From positions 1 through 5,140 of the forward strand of contig JAICVP010000159.1 in assembly GCA_025935275.1 (NCBI GenBank): DNA of 5,140 nt, written 5' to 3'. Shown piece by piece: positions 1 through 5,140 of this stretch; within the stretch, counting starts at the first letter, position 1; each line of letters starts with the position of its first letter. The notes beneath the pieces were generated by a model. The model was given only the letters and a program-made list of their open reading frames with translations. It ran no database searches and was not told the DNA's origin. The position numbers and the translations under genes are program-made. This DNA is from Thermoleophilia bacterium (GTDB lineage Bacteria; Actinomycetota; Thermoleophilia; Gaiellales; Gaiellaceae).

Positions 1-2
1 CG

Positions 3-791
3 CTAGGAGCCGCGGCGCGCGTACTGCTCTTCGGGCGAGGGCGTGCTCGTCCTGGTCCTGATCGGCTCCCACCAGTCGCGCCGCGCCCTGTACCACTCCA
101 CGGTCTCGGCCAGCCCCTGCTCCAGCGGCGTGCGCAGATCGCCCTCGCCGAGCACGTGGATCTTCCCCGCCTCGCCCTCCTCGAGCACCCGCTGCACGGC
201 GGCGCTGTGGTCGTCGGCATGAATCCACGGGCCGGCGAGCGACGCGGGCGGCGGGCTGTCGTCTTCGAGGGCACGCACGATTGCCGCGGCGGGCTCGGCG
301 TCCGGGTGTTGAAAGGGCCCGTAGGCGGACGGGCCCCGCACGATCGAGGCATTCGCCCCGTACGCCTGCGCGTAGGCGAGCACCTGGAGGTCGCCCCCGG
401 CCTTCGAGGCGGCTGGCGCGGTCTCCGGCTGCTCCGCTTCGGCGGTCGAGACCTGCACGTAGCGGATCCCCGCGACTCGCGCGAACTCGAGCAGCACGTG
501 CGTCCCGTAGACGTCGGTGACGATGAAGCCACCGGAAGCGAGGCCTGAGGCGTCGAGGTTCGTCTCGGCGGCGAAGTTGACGATCGCCTGGCAGCCGTCA
601 GCGGCGCCGGTCGCCGTGACCGCATCGGCGACGTCACCCTGCACGAACTCGTGCGGCACTCCCTCGAGGCGCGCCAGATTGCCGAAGTCCGTAAGGCGGT
701 CGAGCACGACGACTTCGTTGCCGGCCGCTGCCAGCCGCGCGGCGAAGTTACTGCCGAGAAAGCCGGCTCCACCGGGAACGAGGACGCGCAC
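3..791 (-). CDS. dTDP-glucose 4,6-dehydratase-like SDR protein with a degenerate active site
   Basis: This 262-residue protein belongs to the extended SDR (NAD-dependent epimerase/dehydratase) family and most resembles RmlB. Seen: the glycine-rich NAD loop GGAGFLG (residues 7-13), Asp31 at the end of beta-2 where the adenine ribose binds, QGDV (51-54), NFAAETNLD (72-80), the VST strand (114-116), YGPFQHP (157-163), PWIHADDH (188-195), and a C-terminus ETVEWYRARRDWWEP (229-243) very like RmlB. RmlB is normally about 320-350 residues and converts dTDP-glucose to the 4-keto-6-deoxy sugar using an Asp-Glu pair and a Tyr-x3-Lys pair. Here Lys130 and Glu118 remain, but the Tyr position is Pro126, the Asp position is Ala117, and the loop between them is very short. 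Dehydratase activity is therefore doubtful; a binding or altered role is inferred. The start is GTG with a weak AGGG upstream, 9 bases after the kinase stop, so it is probably the last gene seen of the operon. No other rml gene is visible. Confidence 0.85.
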   Translation of the reverse strand: MRVLVPGGAGFLGSNFAARLAAAGNEVVVLDRLTDFGNLARLEGVPHEFVQGDVADAVTATGAADGCQAIVNFAAETNLDASGLASGGFIVTDVYGTHVLLEFARVAGIRYVQVSTAEAEQPETAPAASKAGGDLQVLAYAQAYGANASIVRGPSAYGPFQHPDAEPAAAIVRALEDDSPPPASLAGPWIHADDHSAAVQRVLEEGEAGKIHVLGEGDLRTPLEQGLAETVEWYRARRDWWEPIRTRTSTPSPEEQYARRGS

Positions 792-800
792 GCCGCGACC

Positions 801-1601
801 CTAGCCCATGAGCAGCCGGGCGCACTCCACATGCCCGGGAAGGGCGCGGTCGCCCTCGAAGCCCCACGCAAGCGCATGAGCGATTCCCCAGCCGCGCACC
901 CGTTCGCGGTCCAGTCCGAGCCGAGCCGAGAAGAGGTCGAGGCGCCGTCTCATACGGGCGGCAGCCTCCGGGTCCGCGGCGAGCGCTTCCCTGCGGTCGC
1001 GAAGGAGCGACGCGACGTCGAAAGCCCGTTCTCCGACGAGGGGCTTGGGGTCGATCGCGAGCCAACCGCGCGCCGAGCGGAGAATGTTGCCGCCGTGAAG
1101 ATCCTGGTGCAGCAGGACCGGGTCCTCCTGCGGAGGCTTGGCCCGCAGGAAACCCACGGCTTCGTCCAGCAATGCGCGGTCGAACGGACGCCCGGCCGCC
1201 TCCCAGCTTTCCGGCAGGCTGTCCGCCCACCGTGCGGCCTCGTCGGCGAGCAGCCGGAACTCGCCGGCCGGGGGCGCCTCCCAGAGCTGGGCCAGAACAT
1301 CCGCGGCGATCTCGTTCGCCTCGTCCTCCTCCACCTCCCACAGACACGTGCCCGGGAGGCAGCGCTCGACGAGCAGCGCTCGCCGCTCGGAGTCGTGGAC
1401 GAGCAGGCGAACGGCGCCGGTTCCCTCCCACCTCGCGAGGGCGTCGGCTTCGTGCTCGCTCTCGGGCTCCGGAAAGTTGACCTTCAGGACTGCATCAGCG
1501 CCGTCCCGGAGCCGCGCCGGCAGGACGAGCGAGACGTGCGCCGGCTCGAACGGCGCCTCGAGCTCCAACGACCATTCCTCGGCGAGCTCGGCCACCAGCA
1601 T
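801..1601 (-). CDS. APH(6)/hydroxyurea-type phosphotransferase (aminoglycoside phosphotransferase-like kinase)
   Basis: This is a protein-kinase-fold small-molecule kinase of the streptomycin 6-phosphotransferase/hydroxyurea kinase type. Members transfer ATP phosphate to a hydroxyl of an antibiotic or another small molecule; the substrate here cannot be read from sequence. Residues are numbered from the ATG at 1601 (266 residues). Lys40 in AVLKVNFP is the likely ATP lysine, and LLVERCLPGTCLW (76-88) is the hinge. HQDLHGGN (165-172) is the catalytic loop with base Asp167 and metal ligand Asn172. AIDPKPLVGERAFDVA (182-197) carries the metal Asp184 and the IDPxxLVGExxFD signature typical of the APH(6) group. 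HQD in place of HGD is, as I recall, a tolerated variant. The reading frame continues upstream of this ATG with convincing kinase-like residues, so the true protein is probably about 290 residues (see findings). It sits between the macro-domain gene and the dehydratase-like gene, 9 bases before the latter. It should not be called a resistance gene without testing. Confidence 0.88.
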   Translation of the reverse strand: MLVAELAEEWSLELEAPFEPAHVSLVLPARLRDGADAVLKVNFPEPESEHEADALARWEGTGAVRLLVHDSERRALLVERCLPGTCLWEVEEDEANEIAADVLAQLWEAPPAGEFRLLADEAARWADSLPESWEAAGRPFDRALLDEAVGFLRAKPPQEDPVLLHQDLHGGNILRSARGWLAIDPKPLVGERAFDVASLLRDRREALAADPEAAARMRRRLDLFSARLGLDRERVRGWGIAHALAWGFEGDRALPGHVECARLLMG

Positions 1602-1684
1602 CGGTAACTGCTCGAGCCACTCGGGGCCGCCCGGCTCGCCGCGCCACCAGTCGAGGCCTCGAGGGACGGCGAACGAGTGCGGCG

Positions 1685-2176
1685 CTATTCGCCGACCGCG
1701 GCCCGGAAAGCCTGCTCGGCGTCCTGGCCGAAGACCGCGAAGACCACCCGTTCCAGGTTCGCAGGCTCGAAGGCGCGCGCCTCCGTCACCATCAGCTCCG
1801 CGCAGCGCTCGATTGGGAAGCCGCCGACCCCGGTGCCGAACGCCGGCAGCGCCAGCGAGCGCGAGCCGAGCTCGTCCGCGACCTCGAGCGTCCGCCTCGT
1901 CGCCTGGGAGATGAGCTCGGCAGACGTCTGCAGGTCCTGGCCCATCACGGCGGCGTGGACGACGTGCTTCGCGGGCAGATTCCCCGCGCCCGTGGCGATT
2001 GCCTGGCCGACCTCGATCGGGGCCTGGGCGACGGCCTCCTGCTCGATCTCGGCGCCGCCCGCGCGCTTGATTGCACCCGCGACTCCGGCACCCATCCAGA
2101 GCTCGTTGTTCGCGGCATTCGCGACCGCATCCACCTCGAGCGCCGTGATGTCGCCCTCGACGACCTCCAGTTCCAT
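1685..2176 (-). CDS. Macro-domain protein, ADP-ribose binding or hydrolysing
   Basis: This 163-residue protein is essentially a single macro domain, a cytoplasmic module that binds ADP-ribose and in many members removes it from proteins, nucleic acids or O-acetyl-ADP-ribose. Seen, in order: GDIT (8-11) with Asp9 for the adenine, DAVANAAN (16-23) with the conserved Asn20 and Asn23, MGAGVAGAIKRAGG (28-41) as the first phosphate/ribose loop, HAAVMG (74-79), and PAFGTGVGGFP (111-121) as the second phosphate loop. The first loop has GVAGAI rather than the GVDGAI of MacroD hydrolases; AF1521-like macro domains also lack that Asp, so binding is safer than a specific reaction. The start is ATG with AGGG about 9 bases upstream, 10 bases after the MMPL stop. 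The TAG stop overlaps a possible ATA start for the next gene. Confidence in the family is high; the substrate is unknown. Confidence 0.93.
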   Translation of the reverse strand: MELEVVEGDITALEVDAVANAANNELWMGAGVAGAIKRAGGAEIEQEAVAQAPIEVGQAIATGAGNLPAKHVVHAAVMGQDLQTSAELISQATRRTLEVADELGSRSLALPAFGTGVGGFPIERCAELMVTEARAFEPANLERVVFAVFGQDAEQAFRAAVGE

Positions 2177-2186
2177 GCGCGGAACC

Positions 2187-4358
2187 CTAACGCCCGCCGG
2201 GGCTCGGCACCGGGTCGGGGCGTCGCAGCGGAGATGGCTTCACGCGGAGGATTCGGGCGACGTTCCCGGGCAGCCACCAGTTCCAGCGGCCGAAGAGCTT
2301 CATCGCGCTCGGCACGAGCAGGGCACGGACGATCGTGACGTCGATGAGGATTGCGGCTGCGAGCCCGAAGCCGAACTGCTGGAGCCCGACGATCGAGCCC
2401 GCGACGAAGCCCATGAAGGCCGCGAACATGACGAGGCCCGCGGCCGTCACGATTCGGCCGGTCTTCGCGAGCCCGGCCGAGACGGCCTCCTCGTTGGTGT
2501 GCCCCTTGTCCCACTCCTCGCGCATGCGGCTGACGAGGAAGACCTCGTAGTCCATGGAGAGCCCGAAGACCATGGCGAACACGAACACGGGGATCCAGCC
2601 CTCGATCTGGTCGAAGCTGATGAGCCCGACGGCCCCGGCTCCGCCCCACTTGAAGAACATGACCAGCAAGCCGTACGCGGCGCCGATCGAGAGCAGGTTC
2701 AGGATGATCGCCTTGAGCGGAAGGATGACGGAGCGGAACGCGCGGAGGAGCAGGATGTACGTCAAGAGCAAGACCCCGAGGACGAGCCACGGGAATGCTC
2801 CGTACGTGACGTCGAGGAAGTCGACGCCGCTCGGGGGCCCACCCCCCGCGTAGACGCTCACAGAGTCCGGAAAGCCCGCCGCCGGGACGATGTCGTCCCG
2901 CAGGCGGTCGACGAACTGGAGCGCCGGCGGCGAGCCGTATTCGCTCTTTCCGACCACGTCGACGTGGAAGTAACGGCCGGTCGGGTCGACGTATTGCGAC
3001 CCTTCTCCGAACTTCACGGCGGCTACCTCCGGGTCGGCCCGAAGACCTTGCTCGAGCTGGCCGATGGCCGCGCGCACGGCGGTCTCGTCCACGCCTCCGG
3101 CCCGGCCCGTGTCGCCGACGAGCGCCGTCGGGGCGAGCGCACCCTCGCCGACCGCGTCCGAGATGACGTTCAGGCCCTCGACGCCTTCAAGGTTCTGCGG
3201 GATGCCCTTGTTGGAACCCGGCCCGACCTCGAGCCAGAGCACGGGAAGCGCGAGGAGGAGCAGGAAGGCAGTCGTCACTGCGGCAACCAGCCGCGCGTGG
3301 CGCATGACGCCCCGGGAGAGCCGCCACCAGAAGTTGTACTCCGAGTCGCGGCTCTCGATCACGCGCCTGGGCACGATGCGCACGCGATCGAGCCCGTTCA
3401 CCAGGAAGTAGACGAGCACGGGCAAGAGAGTGAGCGCGCAGACAACGGAGACGAGCGGGATGACGAGGCCTCCGATCCCGAAGCCGCGCATGAATGGCAG
3501 CGGCATGAAGAGCATCAGCGCGAGCCCGATTCCGACCGCTGAACCGCTGAAGACCACGGCGCGGCCGGCGGTCTCCATCGTGCGCACAATGGCGTCCTCT
3601 TTGGACTTCCCCGACCGGAGCTCCTCGCGGTAGCGGTAGACGATCAGGAGCGAGTAGTCGATCGCGATCCCGAGCCCGATGAGCATGACCAGGTTCTGGA
3701 GGTACGTGGTCAGCTCCATCAGGTGAGCGAAGATCCAGATGATTCCGAGGGTGGTCGGAATCGCGGCCGCGGCGAAGATGAGCGGCAGCAGGAACGCGAG
3801 CGTCCCGAAGACGAAGGCCAGGATCAGCGCCGCGATGGGGATGGCGATGAAGAGCTCCCCGACCTTCAGGTCGTGCCCGAAGACCGGGTCGAGATCGTGC
3901 TCGATGGCCGCCTGGCCGGAGACGTAGACCGTTGCGCCGGGAATGCGGCCCGCGGCGGCGCGCATGTCGTCCGTGTAGCCCTTGGCATCGGCGGGCTCGA
4001 GGTTGGAGACGATCGTCGCGCTGACGATCGCGTCGGACACGGCCTGCACGCCCGCGAGCTGACCGGTCGGAAGCTCCTTCGCCGCGGCCTCTGCGCGCTC
4101 GCGGACGGTGGGCAGAAGCTCATTCGCCGATCCGGGCCGGCCCTTGACGACGACGGTGAACGACCCGACGGTCTTCTGGCCGAAATGGTCTTCCAGGATC
4201 GAGTCGGCGCGAGCGGTGTCGGTTCCCGGCAGGGTGAAGCGGTTCGTGAGGAGGTCGCTCAGCCCGGAGGTGGCGTACATCCCGGTGAGGAGCAGCACGA
4301 TCCACGTGGCGACGACCCACCATCGGTAGCGGATCATCGCCCGCGTCCAACGCTCCAC
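2187..4358 (-). CDS. MMPL family (RND superfamily) membrane transporter
   Basis: This 723-residue inner-membrane protein has the duplicated RND layout. TM1 is at about 12-32, followed by an outside loop at about 34-166. TM2-TM6 lie between about 167 and 320 and a cytoplasmic loop at about 321-355. TM7 is at about 356-376, a second outside loop at about 377-518, and TM8-TM12 between about 519 and 690. Asp234-Tyr235 in TM4 (AIDYSLLIVYRYREE) and Asp603-Tyr604 in TM10 (SMDYEVFLVSRMREEW) match the paired Asp-Tyr proton-relay residues known from MmpL3-type transporters, and each is followed by the typical basic/acidic helix. The C-terminal LFGRWNWWLP is also typical. Relatives use the proton gradient to move lipids, hopanoids or hydrophobic compounds outward; the cargo here is unknown and no MmpS-like partner is seen. 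The GTG start is fixed by a strong GGGAGGAG upstream. The macro-domain gene follows after 10 bases. Confidence 0.95.
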   Translation of the reverse strand: MERWTRAMIRYRWWVVATWIVLLLTGMYATSGLSDLLTNRFTLPGTDTARADSILEDHFGQKTVGSFTVVVKGRPGSANELLPTVRERAEAAAKELPTGQLAGVQAVSDAIVSATIVSNLEPADAKGYTDDMRAAAGRIPGATVYVSGQAAIEHDLDPVFGHDLKVGELFIAIPIAALILAFVFGTLAFLLPLIFAAAAIPTTLGIIWIFAHLMELTTYLQNLVMLIGLGIAIDYSLLIVYRYREELRSGKSKEDAIVRTMETAGRAVVFSGSAVGIGLALMLFMPLPFMRGFGIGGLVIPLVSVVCALTLLPVLVYFLVNGLDRVRIVPRRVIESRDSEYNFWWRLSRGVMRHARLVAAVTTAFLLLLALPVLWLEVGPGSNKGIPQNLEGVEGLNVISDAVGEGALAPTALVGDTGRAGGVDETAVRAAIGQLEQGLRADPEVAAVKFGEGSQYVDPTGRYFHVDVVGKSEYGSPPALQFVDRLRDDIVPAAGFPDSVSVYAGGGPPSGVDFLDVTYGAFPWLVLGVLLLTYILLLRAFRSVILPLKAIILNLLSIGAAYGLLVMFFKWGGAGAVGLISFDQIEGWIPVFVFAMVFGLSMDYEVFLVSRMREEWDKGHTNEEAVSAGLAKTGRIVTAAGLVMFAAFMGFVAGSIVGLQQFGFGLAAAILIDVTIVRALLVPSAMKLFGRWNWWLPGNVARILRVKPSPLRRPDPVPSPGGR

Positions 4359-4361
4359 GTC

Positions 4362-4511
4362 CTACTCCTCCCGCTGGTTAGCGTTCACTAAGTTAGCAGC
4401 CCGGCGAGCCCGCTTTCGGGCCTTCGCGCGGTCCACGTTGCGGACGCCTGCCACCCAGAGATAGAGGACGAGACCAAGGCCCAGAGGCGACGCTTTGAGA
4501 ATGCGGCCCAT
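4362..4511 (-). CDS. Possible 49-residue single-pass membrane micro-protein (doubtful)
   Basis: An ATG at 4511-4509 opens a 49-residue frame that stops with TAG 3 bases before the MMPL start. The predicted protein has a hydrophobic stretch at about residues 9-22 (PLGLGLVLYLWVAG) and then a very basic tail (RAKARKRARRAA, 28-39), consistent with one membrane helix and an inside positive C-terminus. In its favour: tight packing against MMPL and a sensible topology. Against it: no Shine-Dalgarno, an ATG only 15 bases from the divergent hsp20 ATG, 13 of 49 codons ending in A or T (more than the neighbours appear to have), a rare TTA codon, and a frame that stays open far upstream antisense to hsp20, so openness alone proves nothing. 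I do not recognise a family. The alternative is an untranslated divergent promoter region. Confidence 0.35.
   Translation of the reverse strand: MGRILKASPLGLGLVLYLWVAGVRNVDRAKARKRARRAANLVNANQREE
4365..4372 (-). promoter_or_regulatory. Strong Shine-Dalgarno for the MMPL gene
   Basis: On the minus strand this reads GGGAGGAG. GGAGG (4371-4367) lies 8 bases before the GTG at 4358-4356. It is the best ribosome binding site in the window and supports the GTG start. If the upstream micro-ORF is real, this site lies within its last codons, which would favour coupled translation. Confidence 0.85.
4377..4397. repeat. TTAG/CTAA repeat cluster, possible operator
   Basis: Within 21 bases there are two direct copies of GTTAGC (4377-4382 and 4392-4397) with an inverted CTAA (4388-4391) between them. 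This gives the inverted pair TTAG-N6-CTAA (4378-4391) and the palindrome CTAAGTTAG (4388-4396). The patch is A/T-richer than its surroundings and lies 19-39 bases before the MMPL start, beside its ribosome binding site. A repressor operator (for example of a TetR-type regulator) would fit that place, but no regulator gene is in the window. If the micro-ORF is coding, the repeats fall inside it. Confidence 0.35.
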
Positions 4512-4514
4512 CGG

Positions 4515-4520
4515 TACGAT
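4515..4520 (+). promoter_or_regulatory. Candidate -10 element of a leaderless hsp20 promoter
   Basis: TACGAT fits the actinobacterial TAnnnT -10 pattern (4 of 6 to TATAAT) and lies 6 bases before the hsp20 ATG, the spacing that puts the transcript start on the A of ATG. TTGAGA at 4495-4500 matches 5 of 6 of the -35 consensus, but the 14-base spacer is shorter than the usual 16-18, so that pairing is weak. No Shine-Dalgarno lies before this ATG. Confidence 0.45.
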
Positions 4521-4526
4521 TGTCTC

Positions 4527-4967
4527 ATGACCACACGCAGGGAGATCGACCGTATGAAGTCGGAGATGGAGGAGCTCTTCGCCGACCTCTGCCAGGTGCC
4601 CCGGCTCGTTGCCCGGCGCGCCGGCTTTCGCCCTGCGCTCGACGTCTACCGCACCGACGATCCGCCCGCGGTCACCGTGGTCGTCGAGCTGGCGGGCGTC
4701 GACCCCGACGCCGTCGAGGCAGCGGTGGTCGACGGCATCCTCGTGGTCCGCGGGCGACGCTCCCGGCCGGCGGGAGACCAGCGCTCCTACCAGCACATCG
4801 AGATCGACTACGGCGTGTTCGAGCGCCGCGTGCAGCTGAACGACGCAGTCGACTCGGAGGCCGCGAGCGCGACCTACGAGAACGGCCTTCTCTCCATCCA
4901 CCTGCCGCTGGCCCGGAAGGCGCCGGCGGCGGTCAAGCTCACGATTCAGTCGACCGAGGACGCATGA
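4527..4967 (+). CDS. hsp20: Hsp20/alpha-crystallin family small heat-shock protein
   Basis: This 146-residue protein is a small heat-shock protein, an ATP-independent holdase that keeps unfolding proteins soluble in oligomeric cytoplasmic assemblies. Seen: a short charged helical N-terminus (REIDRMKSEMEELFADL, 5-21), then the alpha-crystallin domain at about 34-128, with the beta-strand VTVVVELAGVDPDAV (49-63), ILVVRGRR (71-78), YGVFERRVQL (95-104), and the hallmark A-x3-N-G-x-L as ATYENGLL (115-122). The C-terminal VKLTI (136-140) is a short V-x-L-x-I segment like the I-x-I/V tail that docks subunits. Length is normal for the family. The ATG at 4527 has no ribosome binding site but has a -10-like box just upstream. 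An in-frame ATG at 4554 (Met10) has AGGGAG 9 bases before it. The first start is preferred because remembered actinobacterial relatives carry a similar REIDRL-type N-terminus. The stop overlaps the lon start, so the two are co-transcribed. Confidence 0.94.
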   Translation: MTTRREIDRMKSEMEELFADLCQVPRLVARRAGFRPALDVYRTDDPPAVTVVVELAGVDPDAVEAAVVDGILVVRGRRSRPAGDQRSYQHIEIDYGVFERRVQLNDAVDSEAASATYENGLLSIHLPLARKAPAAVKLTIQSTEDA

Positions 4968-5140
4968 GCGCCGTCGAAGAAACCGTGCGGCCCGACCAAG
5001 AGGCCGTCTCCGAGACGCTCCCGATCCTGCCGCTCAAGGAGACCGTCGTCTTCCCCGACTCGATGACGCCCCTCGCCGTGGGCCAGGAGCGCTCCATCCA
5101 GCTCGTGGACGAGGCCGTCGCCAACGACTCGACGATCGCA
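4964..5140 (+). CDS. lon: ATP-dependent Lon protease, N-terminal part
   Basis: The frame opens at ATG 4964 and remains open to the window edge, giving 59 residues of an incomplete gene. After a short acidic leader, TLPILPLKETVVFPDSMTPL (18-37) followed by AVGQERSIQLVDEA (38-51) is the classic start of the Lon N-terminal substrate-binding domain (LPLRxxVVFPxxxxPLxVGRxxSI in relatives). Lon is a cytoplasmic AAA+ serine protease that degrades damaged and some regulatory proteins; its ATPase and Ser-Lys protease domains lie beyond the window. The start ATG overlaps the hsp20 TGA as ATGA, and GAGGA ends only 3 bases before it, so translation is probably coupled to hsp20. Pairing a holdase with a protease is biologically coherent. 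Confidence 0.93.
   Translation, partial: MSAVEETVRPDQEAVSETLPILPLKETVVFPDSMTPLAVGQERSIQLVDEAVANDSTIA

Larger units (their letters stand above)
4359..4526. other. Divergent region between the MMPL and hsp20 genes
   Basis: These 168 bases separate the leftward MMPL gene from rightward hsp20 and should contain both promoters. They hold the MMPL ribosome binding site, the TTAG/CTAA repeat cluster, a small GC hairpin (GCCCG-cttt-CGGGC, 4408-4421), a TTGAGA (4495-4500) resembling a -35 box, the TACGAT -10-like box before hsp20, and the doubtful micro-ORF. No CIRCE or HAIR heat-shock operator was found. No convincing -35/-10 pair was seen for the MMPL side. Confidence 0.6.

Noticed and set aside
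651..1607. A 318-codon plus-strand open frame antisense to the kinase and the start of the dehydratase-like gene
   Set aside because: It is a shadow frame. The protein is compositionally biased and motif-free, and the minus strand encodes an obvious kinase.
1677..3542. A 621-codon open frame on the plus strand, antisense to the macro-domain and MMPL genes
   Set aside because: Its long openness follows from GC-rich codon bias of the genes on the other strand. The product is low-complexity, rich in Asp, Glu, Arg and Ala, with no recognisable domain, whereas both opposite genes have clear family motifs.
4378..4386. TTAGCGTTC resembling half of a CIRCE heat-shock operator
   Set aside because: It matches 7 of 9 bases of one half-site, but the required inverted half GAGTGCTAA nine bases on is absent, and it lies nearer the MMPL gene than hsp20. 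No HAIR (CTTGAGT-N7-ACTCAAG) site was seen either.
4408..4421. GCCCG-cttt-CGGGC hairpin considered as a terminator
   Set aside because: The stem is only 5 base pairs with no T-run after it on either strand, and it sits between divergent genes where no terminator is expected.
4512..4901. Upstream continuation of the micro-ORF frame on the minus strand, antisense to hsp20
   Set aside because: The 130 codons upstream of ATG 4511 are antisense to well-supported Hsp20 coding sequence and show no motif, so only the last 49 codons were considered.

Overview
The window is uniformly GC-rich with strong G/C preference at third codon positions. It uses GTG as well as ATG starts, and its genes are tightly packed. 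The MMPL transporter, the APH(6)-type kinase and especially the hsp20-lon pair resemble what I remember from high-GC Actinobacteria, perhaps a Thermoleophilia-like lineage. That placement is recalled resemblance, not a search result. I see no tRNA, rRNA, CRISPR array, insertion sequence or phage gene.

Layout. The left 4.4 kb is one leftward (minus-strand) gene train. In transcription order it holds a possible 49-residue membrane micro-protein (4511-4362, doubtful), an MMPL/RND-type transporter (4358-2187), a macro-domain protein (2176-1685), an APH(6)/hydroxyurea-kinase-type phosphotransferase (ATG at 1601, coding sense apparently continuing to about 1688, ending at 801), and a shortened dTDP-glucose 4,6-dehydratase-like protein (791-3). 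Most gaps are 3-10 bases, which suggests one operon. The 83-base gap before the kinase ATG is the exception, and it looks like unannotated kinase N-terminus. On the right, a rightward pair begins at 4527: an Hsp20 small heat-shock protein, then the N-terminus of Lon protease, which overlaps the Hsp20 stop by ATGA and runs off the window.

How the genes fit together. Hsp20 and Lon form a proteostasis pair: a holdase for unfolding proteins and an ATP-dependent protease. The leftward train mixes export (MMPL), ADP-ribose chemistry (macro domain), small-molecule phosphorylation (APH-like) and a nucleotide-sugar dehydratase relative. No single pathway links them with certainty; a detoxification or envelope role is a guess.

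The points most worth a second look are: (1) the dehydratase-like protein keeps the Rossmann fold and the RmlB-like C-terminus but has lost the catalytic Tyr and Asp; (2) the kinase appears to lack a normal start codon, with an ATA overlapping the upstream TAG; (3) Hsp20 has a -10-like element 6 bases before its ATG and no Shine-Dalgarno, suggesting a leaderless mRNA; (4) the 168-base divergent region has TTAG/CTAA repeats that could be an operator, or may instead encode a micro-protein. I did not find a clear, wholly new biological system.
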